Shown here piece by piece: positions 1 through 7,387 of a stretch of 11,747 bases of DNA; position 1 is the stretch's first letter, and each line of letters starts with the position of its first letter. Origin of the DNA: an uncultured Oscillospiraceae bacterium (lineage in GTDB: Bacteria > Bacillota > Clostridia > Oscillospirales > Oscillospiraceae). The notes beneath the pieces are model-generated. The model saw only the letters and a list, made by a program, of their open reading frames with translations. It did not search any database and was not told the DNA's origin. Location of the stretch: positions 1-11,747 of the forward strand of contig CAKTIH010000068.1 in the NCBI GenBank assembly GCA_934565615.1, in the 5' to 3' direction. Made by a program: the position numbers and the translations under genes.

Positions 1-287
1 GGTATGGTCTTGCCCAGAAGTTAATAAATATGACATTTAAGTATTTATATGTTTTCAGTGATCTTATTTTTATTGAGCATTCTGTTCCGGATTTTTCGTT
101 GTGTGATTGTCCTCTTGACAGTATTATCCTTAAAGAGGCTTCCGTTAAGAGAGTAGTATGGAGCAAACTTACTGCTAAAGAGTATCAGAAATGTCAAGAT
201 AAAATCTCTAGTCTATTAAAATCGAAACCGCTTGACATGGAGTTATCAAAACTAGGCAATCTTGCATTTGATTTTATAAATTGGTAA
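1..287 (+). CDS. C-terminal part of an AT-rich protein of unknown function (5' end outside window)
   Basis: The reading frame is open to the left window edge (codons from position 3), so the ATG at 30 is probably internal and this is the last ~95 residues of a longer protein. The visible part starts YGLAQKLINMTFKYLYVFSD, continues with a cysteine-containing CPLDSIIL stretch and a W-S-K-L-T-A-K-E-Y segment, and ends in LAFDFINW. I recall similar 'QK-x-x-N-M-T-x-K-Y-L ... PLDS-x-I-L' tails in uncharacterised bacterial proteins but cannot name a family. Base composition is strongly AT-rich with A/T-ending codons, unlike the GC-rich genes to the right, which suggests horizontal acquisition. It runs convergent to guaA and ends before a bidirectional terminator. 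It could be cargo of an integrated element next to guaA. Function is unknown. Confidence 0.6.
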   Translation, partial: YGLAQKLINMTFKYLYVFSDLIFIEHSVPDFSLCDCPLDSIILKEASVKRVVWSKLTAKEYQKCQDKISSLLKSKPLDMELSKLGNLAFDFINW

Positions 288-312
288 TTGTCTGCAATAC
301 ATAGACAAATAA

Positions 313-351
313 AAAGAGCTATCAGACTTTCAAAAAATCTGATAGCTCTTT
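313..351. terminator. Bidirectional intrinsic terminator between the AT-rich gene and guaA
   Basis: A perfect 14-bp inverted repeat (313-326 AAAGAGCTATCAGA and 338-351 TCTGATAGCTCTTT) encloses an 11-nt loop. On the minus strand the stem runs into TTTTTATTTG, so it can end the pyrG-nadE-purB-purA-guaA transcript about 100 nt past guaA. On the plus strand it is followed by ACTTTTA and can end the AT-rich gene. If the left segment is an inserted element, guaA now uses an element-borne terminator. Confidence 0.8.
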
Positions 352-360
352 ACTTTTACA

Positions 361-449
361 ATAATTCAAATAATGTTGCCATTTTGTTGCCACGGCGGGA
401 ACTCATGGCGAAAAAGCCTTGGTATTACTGGACTTTTTCTGGGGTGCAA
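361..449. other. Putative junction of an integrated element at the 3' end of guaA
   Basis: This short non-coding stretch separates the AT-rich block from the guaA stop codon. It contains two TGTTGCCA repeats and an imperfect inverted repeat (410-418 GAAAAAGCC with 431-440-region GGACTTTTTC) around TTGGTATTACT. Base composition changes sharply at the guaA stop. The 3' end of guaA is an established integration site for tyrosine-recombinase genomic islands; placing an att site here is inference, because no integrase and no second att copy lie inside the window. The inverted repeat could instead be a remnant of the original guaA terminator. Confidence 0.4.
374..392 (+). repeat. Two direct TGTTGCCA repeats, 11-nt period
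   Basis: TGTTGCCA occurs at 374-381 and again at 385-392, separated by TTT. Short direct repeats spaced about one helical turn near an element end are what arm-type binding sites of tyrosine integrases look like. The repeat is directly visible; the role is inferred. Confidence 0.5.
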
Positions 450-1991
450 TCATTCAAATTCTATTGTCGCGGGGGGCTTGGAGGTCACATCGTAGAGCAC
501 GCGGTTGATACCGGCGACCTCGTTTACGATGCGCACGGAGACGCGGTCGAGCACGTCATAGGGCAGGCGTACCCAATCGGCGGTCATGAAGTCCGAGGTG
601 CTGACGGCGCGCAGGGCGATCGCATAATCATAAGTGCGGCCGTCGCCCATGACGCCGACGGAGCGCATATTCGTCAGCGCCGCGAAGTACTGGCTCAGCT
701 CCCGCTCAAGACCGGCCTTGGCGATCTCATCGCGGAAGATGAAGTCGGCCTCGCGCAGCATATCGAGCTTCTCCTTGGTCAGCGCGCCGATGACGCGGAT
801 GCCGAGACCGGGGCCGGGGAAGGGCTGGCGCATGACCAGATACTCCGGCAGGCCAAGCTCACGCCCGAGCTGGCGTACCTCGTCCTTGAAGAGCATGCGC
901 AGCGGCTCGATGATCTCCTTGAAATCGACATAGTCGGGAAGGCCGCCGACGTTGTGGTGGCTCTTGATGACCGCGGCGTCGCCCTTGCCGGACTCGATGA
1001 CGTCGGGGTAGATCGTGCCCTGGACAAGATAATCGACCTTGCCGATCTTCTTGCCCTCTTCCTCAAAGACGCGGATGAACTCCTCACCGATGATCTTGCG
1101 CTTGTGCTCCGGCTCCTCAACGCCGTCGAGAGCCTTCAGAAAACGCTCCTCGGCGTTGACGCGGATGAAGTTTATGTCCCACTTGGAGAACGCTTCCTGG
1201 ACTTCGTCGCCCTCGTTCTTGCGCATAAGGCCGTGGTCGACGAACACGCAGGTGAGCTGATTGCCGACGGCCTCGGCCAGGAGCGCCGCTGCAACGGAGG
1301 AGTCCACGCCGCCTGAGAGGGCGAGCAGCACCTTGCCGCCGCCGACCTTTTCACGGATTGAGTCGATGGCGCGCTTTTTATAGTCGGCCATCGTCCAGTC
1401 GCCGACCGCGCCGCAGATATCATAGAGGAAGTTGTGGAGCATTTCGCGCCCGTACTCGGTGTGGTTGACCTCCGGGTGGAACTGCACGCCGTAGAAGCGG
1501 CGGGCTTCGTCGCTTATGCCGACGTTCGGGCAGGCGGCGGAGTGCGCGGAGAGGGCGAAGCCCTCGGGGACGCGCGCCATATAGTCGCCGTGGCTCATCC
1601 ATGTGACGCTCTCCTCGGGGATACCCTTGAAGAGCGGGCAGGAGGTGTCAAAATATGTGACGGTCTTGCCGTATTCACGGGCGGAATCGTCCTGTGCGGC
1701 GGTGACAAGCCCGCCGAGCTCATGGGAAAGCAGCTGGCAGCCGTAGCAGATACCGAGAATGGGAACGCCTAAGGTGTACACGCCGAGGTCGGCATGAGGG
1801 GAGCCTTCGGCATAGACGCTCTGCGGCCCGCCGGTGAAGATGATGCCGATGGGGTCGTAGGCGCGGATGGCGTCAAGGCTCATGTCATAGGGATGGACTT
1901 CGCAATAGACGTTATTCTCGCGGACGCGGCGGGCGATAAGCTGGTTATACTGGCCGCCGAAGTCAAGGATAAGAACTTTCTGGTTTTGCAT
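450..1991 (-). CDS. guaA: GMP synthase (glutamine-hydrolysing)
   Basis: Converts XMP to GMP in the cytosol, using ATP and glutamine-derived ammonia; last step of guanine nucleotide synthesis. The 513 residues match the normal length. Residues 1-~195 are the class I glutamine amidotransferase domain with nucleophile Cys82 in GICYGCQ and the His172/Glu174 pair in QFHPE. Residues ~200-390 are the ATP-pyrophosphatase domain with the SGGVDSS P-loop (226-232) and KSHHNVGGLP (343-352). RQPFPGPGLGIRV (388-400) starts the C-terminal dimerisation domain, which ends PPATIEFE. The ATG at 1991 has AGAGGAAAG 7 nt upstream. It is the last gene of the operon, 22 bp after purA. The coding end directly borders the AT-rich left block, so the final codons may have been supplied by an integrated element. 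Identification is firm. Confidence 0.98.
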   Translation of the reverse strand: MQNQKVLILDFGGQYNQLIARRVRENNVYCEVHPYDMSLDAIRAYDPIGIIFTGGPQSVYAEGSPHADLGVYTLGVPILGICYGCQLLSHELGGLVTAAQDDSAREYGKTVTYFDTSCPLFKGIPEESVTWMSHGDYMARVPEGFALSAHSAACPNVGISDEARRFYGVQFHPEVNHTEYGREMLHNFLYDICGAVGDWTMADYKKRAIDSIREKVGGGKVLLALSGGVDSSVAAALLAEAVGNQLTCVFVDHGLMRKNEGDEVQEAFSKWDINFIRVNAEERFLKALDGVEEPEHKRKIIGEEFIRVFEEEGKKIGKVDYLVQGTIYPDVIESGKGDAAVIKSHHNVGGLPDYVDFKEIIEPLRMLFKDEVRQLGRELGLPEYLVMRQPFPGPGLGIRVIGALTKEKLDMLREADFIFRDEIAKAGLERELSQYFAALTNMRSVGVMGDGRTYDYAIALRAVSTSDFMTADWVRLPYDVLDRVSVRIVNEVAGINRVLYDVTSKPPATIEFE

Positions 1992-2013
1992 ACGGCTTTC
2001 CTCTCGCTTTTTC

Positions 2014-3291
2014 TCAGAACATTTTGATGTAGGCTTCGCGCTCTGCGCCGACGGAGACGTACTTTATCGGGCAGTTGACGGCCTTCTCGATATAACGGAT
2101 ATAATCGAGAGCTTCCTTCGGCAGCTCCTCGACGCTGCGGCAATTGCTGATGTCGCAGTTGAAGCCGGGCAGGTACTCGTACACGGGCTTTGCGGCTTCG
2201 AGCTCGTCAATGTCGGAGGGGAAGTAATCAATGCGCTTGCCGTCAAGCTCATAAGCGACGCAGACGGGGATCTGCTTGAGGTAGGAGAGGACATCGAGCT
2301 TCGTCAGGGCGATGTAGGTGCAGCCCTGAACGAGTGCGCCGTAGCGGGAGGCGACGACGTCAAAGCCGCCGACACGTCTGGGACGGCCGGTCGCAGCGCC
2401 GTACTCGCCGCCGGCTTCACGCAGGCTGTCGCCCTCGGCGCCGAACAGCTCGCAGGTGAAGGGACCTTCGCCGACGCAGCTGGAATAGGCCTTCATGATG
2501 CCGATGCTCTCATCGAGCTTGGCAAACGGGATGCCCGCGCCGATGGGGGCGTAGGCCGCAAGCGTGGTGGAAGCGGAGGTGTAGGGATAGATGCCGAAGT
2601 CGATATCGCGCAGCGCGCCGAGCTGAGCTTCAAAAATCACGGACTTGCCGGACTTTATCGCGTTGCTGAGATATTCGGTGGTGTTGCAGATATAGGGAGT
2701 GAAGAACTTGCCATACTCCTCGAGCCACATCATCATGTCCTCGACCTTGATCGCCTCATGGCCGTAGCCCTTTTCGACGGTCAGGTTCTTCCACTCGACG
2801 ATGCCTTCGAGCCTGTCACGCAGGGTGTCCCAATGCAGCAGGTCGCCCATGCGGATGGTTTTCTTCATGTACTTGTCGGCATATACGGGGGAAATGCCGC
2901 GGCGGGTGGAGCCGAACTTCTTGTCGCCGAGCCTGTCCTCCTCAAGGCCGTCGAGCAGCTTGTGGTAGGGCATGCAGATGGTGGCGCGGTCGCTGATCTT
3001 GAGATGGTCGGGGCTTATCTCAATGCCCGCCTCGCGCAGCTTCATCGCCTCGCCGAAAAGATGCTCAAGGTCAATGACGATGCCGGGGCCGAGAACATTG
3101 ACGGTCTCATCGCGCAGGATACCGGAGGGCATGAGATTCATAATGAACTTGCCCTTTTCATTGATGACGGTGTGGCCGGCGTTGTTGCCGCCCTGATAGC
3201 GGACGACGATATCATAGTTCTTGCTGAGCAGGTCGACCATGCGGCCCTTGCCCTCATCGCCCCAGTTAGTACCAACAATAGAAGTCAACAT
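2014..3291 (-). CDS. purA: Adenylosuccinate synthetase
   Basis: Joins IMP and aspartate with GTP to make adenylosuccinate, the first committed step to AMP. The protein starts MLTSIVGTNWGDEGKG, where GDEGKG is the GTP-binding glycine loop carrying the catalytic Asp. GGNNAGHT holds the catalytic His. TRRGISPVYADK, ATGRPRRVGGFD and ALTKLDVL are the later IMP- and GTP-binding signatures. Length of 425 aa fits the family. A start 10 codons upstream (3321) is open, but those codons are the Shine-Dalgarno stretch (AGAGGA at 3301-3306, 9 nt before the ATG at 3291), so the shorter start is chosen; it also removes an 8-bp overlap with purB. It lies 22 bp after purB and 22 bp before guaA in one operon. 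The NWGDEGKG variant (family usually has WGDEGKG preceded by other residues) and TRRGIS are, from memory, typical of clostridial PurA. Confidence 0.97.
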   Translation of the reverse strand: MLTSIVGTNWGDEGKGRMVDLLSKNYDIVVRYQGGNNAGHTVINEKGKFIMNLMPSGILRDETVNVLGPGIVIDLEHLFGEAMKLREAGIEISPDHLKISDRATICMPYHKLLDGLEEDRLGDKKFGSTRRGISPVYADKYMKKTIRMGDLLHWDTLRDRLEGIVEWKNLTVEKGYGHEAIKVEDMMMWLEEYGKFFTPYICNTTEYLSNAIKSGKSVIFEAQLGALRDIDFGIYPYTSASTTLAAYAPIGAGIPFAKLDESIGIMKAYSSCVGEGPFTCELFGAEGDSLREAGGEYGAATGRPRRVGGFDVVASRYGALVQGCTYIALTKLDVLSYLKQIPVCVAYELDGKRIDYFPSDIDELEAAKPVYEYLPGFNCDISNCRSVEELPKEALDYIRYIEKAVNCPIKYVSVGAEREAYIKMF

Positions 3292-3300
3292 AGCGCTTTT

Positions 3301-3306
3301 TCCTCT
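3301..3306 (-). promoter_or_regulatory. purA ribosome binding site
   Basis: AGAGGA on the minus strand lies 9 nt upstream of the ATG at 3291. It decides the purA start against the longer frame opening at 3321, whose first codons would consist of this site. Confidence 0.75.
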
Positions 3307-3313
3307 TTCTTCT

Positions 3314-4747
3314 TTATACATTTATTTCGGCCTTGACGCCGAGGCTGGAATCATACTTTTTGAGTACCGGCTTTACGGTGTCGCGCAGGAACGTTTTGCA
3401 CTGGCGCTCCGCCATGCCGGTGAAGGTCGCGGGATCGGTCAGCTGCGCCATTTCCTCATCTGTGAGGGAGAAAGCGGGATCGGCCTTGATGCGCTCAAGC
3501 AAATCGTTATCGCGCCCATAGAGCTTGACCTGCTCGGCAGCGGCGACGGAGTGCCGACGGATGGCCTCGTGCAGCGCCTGACGGTCGCCGCCCTTGTTTT
3601 TGACGCAGTACATGAGAATGTTCTCCGTGGACATAAAGGGCAGCTCCTCATTGAGGTGCTTTGCAATGACCGCGGGGTAGACCTTCATGCCGCGGACGAT
3701 GTTGATGTAGAGATTCAGTATCGCGTCGGTTGCGAGGAAAGCCTCGGGGATGGATATGCGGCGGTTCGCGGAATCGTCCAGCGTGCGCTCGAACCACTGC
3801 GCGGAGGCGGTGACGGCGGCGTTCTGCAGGTCGCAGATCACATAACGGCTTAGAGACGCGACGCGCTCGGAGCGCATAGGGTTGCGCTTATAGGCCATCG
3901 CCGAGGAACCAATCTGCTTACTCTCAAACGGCTCGTCCACCTCTTTCAGATGGCTGAGCAGGCGTATATCGCTCGAAAACTTCGACGCGCTCTGCGCAAT
4001 TCCGGAGAGCACCTGCAGAACCGCGAAGTCGACCTTGCGGGTGTAGGTCTGGCCGCTGACTGCCTGACAGGCCTCGAAGCCCATCTTCGCGGCGATGCGC
4101 CGCTCAAGCTCCTCGACCTTTTCGGCGTCCCCGTCGAACAGCTCAAGGAAGCTTGCGCCGGTGCCGGTCGTGCCCTTGCAGCCAAGAAGCTTTAGCTGCG
4201 AGAGCTGGAAGTCGAGCTGCTCGATATCAAACAGCAGGTCGTTTATCCAGAGGCACGCGCGCTTGCCGACGGTCGTCGGCTGGGCAGCCTGGAAGTGCGT
4301 ATAGGCAAGCGTCGGCAGGGACTTGTACTTCTCCGCAAACTCACTGAGCGCCGCGACGGCGTTCACAAGGAGCTTGCGGATGATGAGCAGCCCGCCGCGC
4401 ATACGGATGATGTCCGTATTATCGCCGACGTAGCAGCTCGTCGCGCCGAGGTGGATGATGGGCTTTGCCTTGGGGCAGCACTCGCCGAAAGTCAGCACGT
4501 GCGCCATAACATCGTGCCGTACCTCGTGCTCATGCGCGGCAGCGGCGGCATAGTCGATGTCGTCTATATGCGTGCGCATCTCGTCGAGCTGTTCATCGCT
4601 GATATTGAGCCCCAGCTCCTGCTCGCTCTCGGCGAGCGCGAGCCACAGCCTGCGCCATGTGGAGAACTTGTTGTCGTCCGAAAACTGGCGCTTCATCTCC
4701 TCATCGGCATAGCGGCCGCAGAGGGGGTTTTCGTAAAATTCGTGCAT
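3314..4747 (-). CDS. purB: Adenylosuccinate lyase
   Basis: Fumarase/aspartase-superfamily lyase that cleaves adenylosuccinate to AMP and fumarate, and SAICAR to AICAR in the IMP pathway. The 477-aa length is that of the longer PurB subgroup. HLGATSCYVGDNTD (99-112) is the first conserved active-site block, LAYTHFQAAQPTT (147-159) carries the catalytic-region His151, and GSSAMAYKRNP (280-290) is the superfamily signature with the active-site serine loop. The ATG at 4747 lies 4 bp after the nadE stop; its Shine-Dalgarno (AAAGGTAAAGG) is formed by the last nadE codons, so translation is probably coupled. Together with the adjacent purA it completes IMP to AMP. Confidence 0.97.
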   Translation of the reverse strand: MHEFYENPLCGRYADEEMKRQFSDDNKFSTWRRLWLALAESEQELGLNISDEQLDEMRTHIDDIDYAAAAAHEHEVRHDVMAHVLTFGECCPKAKPIIHLGATSCYVGDNTDIIRMRGGLLIIRKLLVNAVAALSEFAEKYKSLPTLAYTHFQAAQPTTVGKRACLWINDLLFDIEQLDFQLSQLKLLGCKGTTGTGASFLELFDGDAEKVEELERRIAAKMGFEACQAVSGQTYTRKVDFAVLQVLSGIAQSASKFSSDIRLLSHLKEVDEPFESKQIGSSAMAYKRNPMRSERVASLSRYVICDLQNAAVTASAQWFERTLDDSANRRISIPEAFLATDAILNLYINIVRGMKVYPAVIAKHLNEELPFMSTENILMYCVKNKGGDRQALHEAIRRHSVAAAEQVKLYGRDNDLLERIKADPAFSLTDEEMAQLTDPATFTGMAERQCKTFLRDTVKPVLKKYDSSLGVKAEINV

Positions 4748-4751
4748 GGTA

Positions 4752-5486
4752 TCAGCCTTTACCTTTGTATGTCACAAGCGGCTTGCGCTTATGCTCGCTT
4801 CGGTTATGGTAGCGGTCGATGACGGCCTTGTCCTGCGCGTTCACCGTGCCGTACAGCAGAAAATCGTCAATGGCCTTGTAAGTTACGCCCATCTCCTGCT
4901 CATCGGTCTGACCGTCGAAAAGCCCGGCGGAAGGGGCCTTGTCGATGATGCAGCGCGGCGCGTTGAGGTATTCGAGAAACTCAAAGACCTCGGTCGCGGT
5001 GAGGTCGGCGATAACGTCAAAGTCGCTCGCGCCGTCGCCCCACTTGGTGAAGTAGCCCATGTGTATTTCGCTCCGGTTGCCGGTACCGGCGACGAGGCGG
5101 TTCTCCGCCGCGCCGATGGCGTAGAGCGTTGTCATACGCAGGCGCGGGGCGATGTTGTTTATCGCGGCGGAGTTGAGCGTGCAGACCTTCTGAAGCTCCT
5201 CCATCTCGCGCTCACGCACGGCGGTGAGGTCGACAGTGCGCGTCTCGATGCCGAACCGCTCGGCGACGGCTATGCCGTCGTCCGTGTCCTGCCCGTAGTT
5301 GCGCTTGGAGGCACAGGGCATGATGATGCCGACGGTGTTGTCACACGCGGCCTTGCAGAGGATGCCGACGAGGGCACTGTCCTTGCCGCCGGAGTTGCCG
5401 TAAACGATACCGGAGGCACCGGCGCTTTTGACAAGCTCGCGGATAAAGGCAACGCGGCCTTCGTACTCCGCCTGATAATCTCTCAT
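4752..5486 (-). CDS. nadE: NAD+ synthetase, ammonia-dependent
   Basis: Amidates deamido-NAD to NAD+ with ATP and ammonia, the last step of NAD synthesis. The 244-aa protein is the short form: it lacks the N-terminal nitrilase-type glutaminase domain, so free ammonia or an external amide donor is expected. The PP-loop is SGGKDSALV (32-40), and GTGNRSE (134-140) with the following KWGDGASDFD (148-157) are typical NadE active-site signatures. The ATG overlaps the pyrG stop by 4 bp (ATGA), and its ribosome site (AAAGGTGAG) lies in the last pyrG codons, so pyrG and nadE are translationally coupled. Grouping with pyrG, purB, purA and guaA places NAD synthesis under the same control as nucleotide synthesis. 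Confidence 0.96.
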   Translation of the reverse strand: MRDYQAEYEGRVAFIRELVKSAGASGIVYGNSGGKDSALVGILCKAACDNTVGIIMPCASKRNYGQDTDDGIAVAERFGIETRTVDLTAVREREMEELQKVCTLNSAAINNIAPRLRMTTLYAIGAAENRLVAGTGNRSEIHMGYFTKWGDGASDFDVIADLTATEVFEFLEYLNAPRCIIDKAPSAGLFDGQTDEQEMGVTYKAIDDFLLYGTVNAQDKAVIDRYHNRSEHKRKPLVTYKGKG

Positions 5487-7087
5487 TTCTTCTCACCTTT
5501 CAGCGACGCCTCGACAAGCCCGAGGAACAAGGGGTGCGGCTTGTTCGGGCGGCTCTTAAATTCGGGGTGGAACTGCACGCCGACGAAGAACGGCTTATCG
5601 CTCAGCTCGACGGCCTCGATTATGCTGCCGTCCGGGGAGCTGCCGCACAGGCACAGTCCGTTCTCGCTGAGCACCTCGCGGTAGTCGTTATTGAACTCGT
5701 AGCGGTGACGGTGGCGTTCGGAGATATCCTGCCTGCCGTAGCAGCGCTCCATAGTGCTGCCCTTGACGATATGGCAGGGATAAGCGCCGAGGCGCAGACT
5801 TCCGCCCTTGTCTATATTATCATGCTGATCGGGCAGAAAATCAATGACTTTATGTGAAGAATTTGCATTAAATTCGCGGGAGTCGGCGTCCTTGAGCCCG
5901 CAGACGTTTCTCGCGAACTCAATAACGGCGATCTGCATGCCGAGGCAGATGCCGAGATAGGGCATGCCGGTCTCGCGGGCGTAGCGCGCGGCGCTTATCA
6001 TGCCGCCTATGCCGCGGTCGCCGAAGCCGCCGGGGACTATCATGCCGTCGCAGCCGGAGAATATCTCGGCGGCGTTTTCATCGGTGACGGTCTCGCTGTC
6101 GATCCATTTTATATCGACGGTCGCGCCGCAGGCATAGCCCGCGTGGTGCAGCGCCTCGGCAACGGAGAGGTACGCGTCATGCAGCTGGACATACTTGCCG
6201 ACAAGGCCGATGGTCACATGGCGGTCGGCGGACTTGATGCGCTCGACCAGCGCCTTCCACTGGCTCAGCTCCGGCGCTCTCGTCCAGAGGCCGAGCTCGC
6301 GGCAGACGATGAGCGAGAAGTCGCTCTTTTCGAGCATCAGCGGCGCCTCGTAGAGGTTCGGGAGGGTCATGTTCTCAATGACGCAGTCGGGCTTGACGTT
6401 GCAGAACATGGCGATCTTCTTGAAAATCTCCGGCTCCAGCGGCTCATCGCAGCGCAGGACGATGATGTTCGGCGAGATGCCCATTGCCTGAAGCTCGCGC
6501 ACAGAGTGCTGCGTGGGCTTGGTCTTGTGCTCGTCGCTGCCCTTGATAAAGGGGACGAGGGTCACATGGATGAACAGGCAGTTGCCCGGACCCTGCTCAA
6601 GGCTGACCTGACGTGCGGCCTCAAGGAAGGGCTGGCTCTCTATATCGCCGGTCGTGCCGCCGATCTCGGTGATGACGACGTCCGCACCGGTGTTCTTGCC
6701 GACCTTGTAGATAAAGTCCTTTATCTCGCCGGTGATGTGGGGGATGACCTGAATGGTCTGGCCGAGGTACTCGCCGCGGCGCTCGCGGTTAAGGACGTTC
6801 CAATAGACCTTGCCGGTGGTGAGGTTCGAGTAGCGGTTGAGATCCTCGTCGATGAAGCGCTCATAGTGGCCAAGGTCGAGATCGGCCTCCGCGCCGTCCT
6901 CGGTGACGTAGACCTCGCCGTGCTGATAGGGGCTCATCGTGCCGGGGTCGACGTTTATATACGGGTCGAGCTTCTGCGCGGCGACCTTGAGGCCGCGCGC
7001 CTTGAGCAGGCGGCCGAGCGAGGCCGCGGTGATACCCTTGCCAAGACCGGACACAACGCCGCCGGTAACGAAAACATACTTAGTCAT
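5483..7087 (-). CDS. pyrG: CTP synthase (glutamine-hydrolysing)
   Basis: Makes CTP from UTP, ATP and glutamine. The 534 residues fit the family. The N-terminal synthetase domain opens TKYVFVTGGVVSGLGKGIT, with the P-loop at 13-19, followed by EIGGTTGDIES (141-151) and KTKPTQHSVRELQ (188-200). The C-terminal class I amidotransferase domain has VPGGFGDRG (351-359), nucleophile Cys381 in GICLGMQ and His507/Glu509 in QFHPEF. The frame is open to 7144, but the start at 7087 has GGAGG 9 nt upstream and begins with the conserved MTKYVFVTGG, so the 19 extra residues are rejected. It is the first gene of the five-gene operon, behind a leader with an attenuator-like hairpin. It is fused by a 4-bp overlap to nadE. 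Confidence 0.98.
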   Translation of the reverse strand: MTKYVFVTGGVVSGLGKGITAASLGRLLKARGLKVAAQKLDPYINVDPGTMSPYQHGEVYVTEDGAEADLDLGHYERFIDEDLNRYSNLTTGKVYWNVLNRERRGEYLGQTIQVIPHITGEIKDFIYKVGKNTGADVVITEIGGTTGDIESQPFLEAARQVSLEQGPGNCLFIHVTLVPFIKGSDEHKTKPTQHSVRELQAMGISPNIIVLRCDEPLEPEIFKKIAMFCNVKPDCVIENMTLPNLYEAPLMLEKSDFSLIVCRELGLWTRAPELSQWKALVERIKSADRHVTIGLVGKYVQLHDAYLSVAEALHHAGYACGATVDIKWIDSETVTDENAAEIFSGCDGMIVPGGFGDRGIGGMISAARYARETGMPYLGICLGMQIAVIEFARNVCGLKDADSREFNANSSHKVIDFLPDQHDNIDKGGSLRLGAYPCHIVKGSTMERCYGRQDISERHRHRYEFNNDYREVLSENGLCLCGSSPDGSIIEAVELSDKPFFVGVQFHPEFKSRPNKPHPLFLGLVEASLKGEKK

Positions 7088-7096
7088 AACGATCAT

Positions 7097-7101
7097 CCTC
7101 C
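7097..7101 (-). promoter_or_regulatory. pyrG ribosome binding site
   Basis: GGAGG (followed by ATGATCGTT and then the ATG at 7087) sets the pyrG start. The intermediate ATG directly abutting GGAGG is too close to be used. Confidence 0.8.
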
Positions 7102-7131
7102 GCAAAAAATATTTTGAACCGCTTACCGGGA

Positions 7132-7166
7132 TCGACAGGTGCACAGAAACAACGTGCCCTTGTCAA
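7132..7166 (-). promoter_or_regulatory. Second stem-loop in the pyrG leader
   Basis: On the minus strand TTGAC-A-AGG-GCAC (from 7166) can pair with GTGC-A-CCT-GTCGA (to 7132), a 12-bp stem with two single-base bulges and one G-U pair around a 9-nt loop. It has no U-run, so it is not a terminator. It lies between the attenuator and the pyrG ribosome site. Structure is read by eye; function is unknown. Confidence 0.4.
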
Positions 7167-7180
7167 TCGAGGGTAAAGAA

Positions 7181-7242
7181 GAAAAAAATAAAACGTTCTC
7201 CGATGCCTAAAGGGGGCACGAGGCCCCTTACACCGGCGAACG
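7181..7242 (-). terminator. Attenuator-like intrinsic terminator in the pyrG operon leader
   Basis: In the minus-strand transcript, CGTTC-G-CCGGTG (7242-7231) pairs with CATCGG-A-GAACG (7205-7194) around an inner AAGGGG/CCCCTT hairpin, with one G/A mismatch. The stem is followed at once by TTTTATTTTTTTC (7193-7181). This is a textbook intrinsic terminator placed between the promoter and pyrG, so most transcripts would stop unless it is overcome. The plus direction has no T-run, so it acts only toward pyrG. The controlling signal is not evident; no known riboswitch class was recognised. Confidence 0.75.
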
Positions 7243-7277
7243 CCTGCGAAGAAAATCAAAAACCAAATTACTGTAGC

Positions 7278-7306
7278 AGTATACATTCATTGTGCCGAAT
7301 TGTCAA
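7278..7306 (-). promoter_or_regulatory. Promoter of the pyrG-nadE-purB-purA-guaA operon
   Basis: Minus strand TTGACA (7306-7301), 17-nt spacer, TATACT (7283-7278): near-consensus sigma-A promoter. The start site should be near 7271, giving a ~180-nt leader. The initial transcript (around CAGTAATTTGG) lacks the GGGC start used for reiterative-transcription control of Bacillus pyrG. Confidence 0.88.
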
Positions 7307-7332
7307 GATACCGTAAGAAAAAAATACATTCA

Positions 7333-7370
7333 AAAATGTCATGGACGGATGGCTCTGTCCATGACATTTT
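7333..7370 (-). terminator. Terminator of the LRR gene pair
   Basis: A perfect 14-bp inverted repeat (7333-7346 AAAATGTCATGGAC and 7357-7370) with a 10-nt loop begins 17 nt past the second LRR stop codon. On the minus strand it runs into TTTTTGAATGTATTTTTTTC. It insulates the LRR pair from the pyrG promoter immediately downstream. Confidence 0.85.
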
Positions 7371-7387
7371 CAACAATTCCTATTGAT

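Noticed and set aside
288..1316. Long plus-strand ORF (342 codons) opposite guaA
   Set aside because: It covers the terminator and junction and is antisense to an intact guaA; no ribosome site, no recognisable protein. GC-rich codon bias of guaA keeps the opposite frame open.
3292..3321. Longer purA start
   Set aside because: The ten extra codons are the Shine-Dalgarno region and are not part of the conserved PurA N-terminus.
6143..7117. Plus-strand ORF opposite pyrG
   Set aside because: Antisense shadow of a certain gene with low-complexity Ala/Leu/Val/Asp composition.
7088..7144. Longer pyrG start
   Set aside because: Nothing conserved upstream of MTKYVFVTGG, and the extra codons include the GGAGG ribosome site.
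7088..7271. Bacillus-type pyrG reiterative-transcription attenuation
   Set aside because: The predicted start region has no GGGC run, although a terminator hairpin is present.
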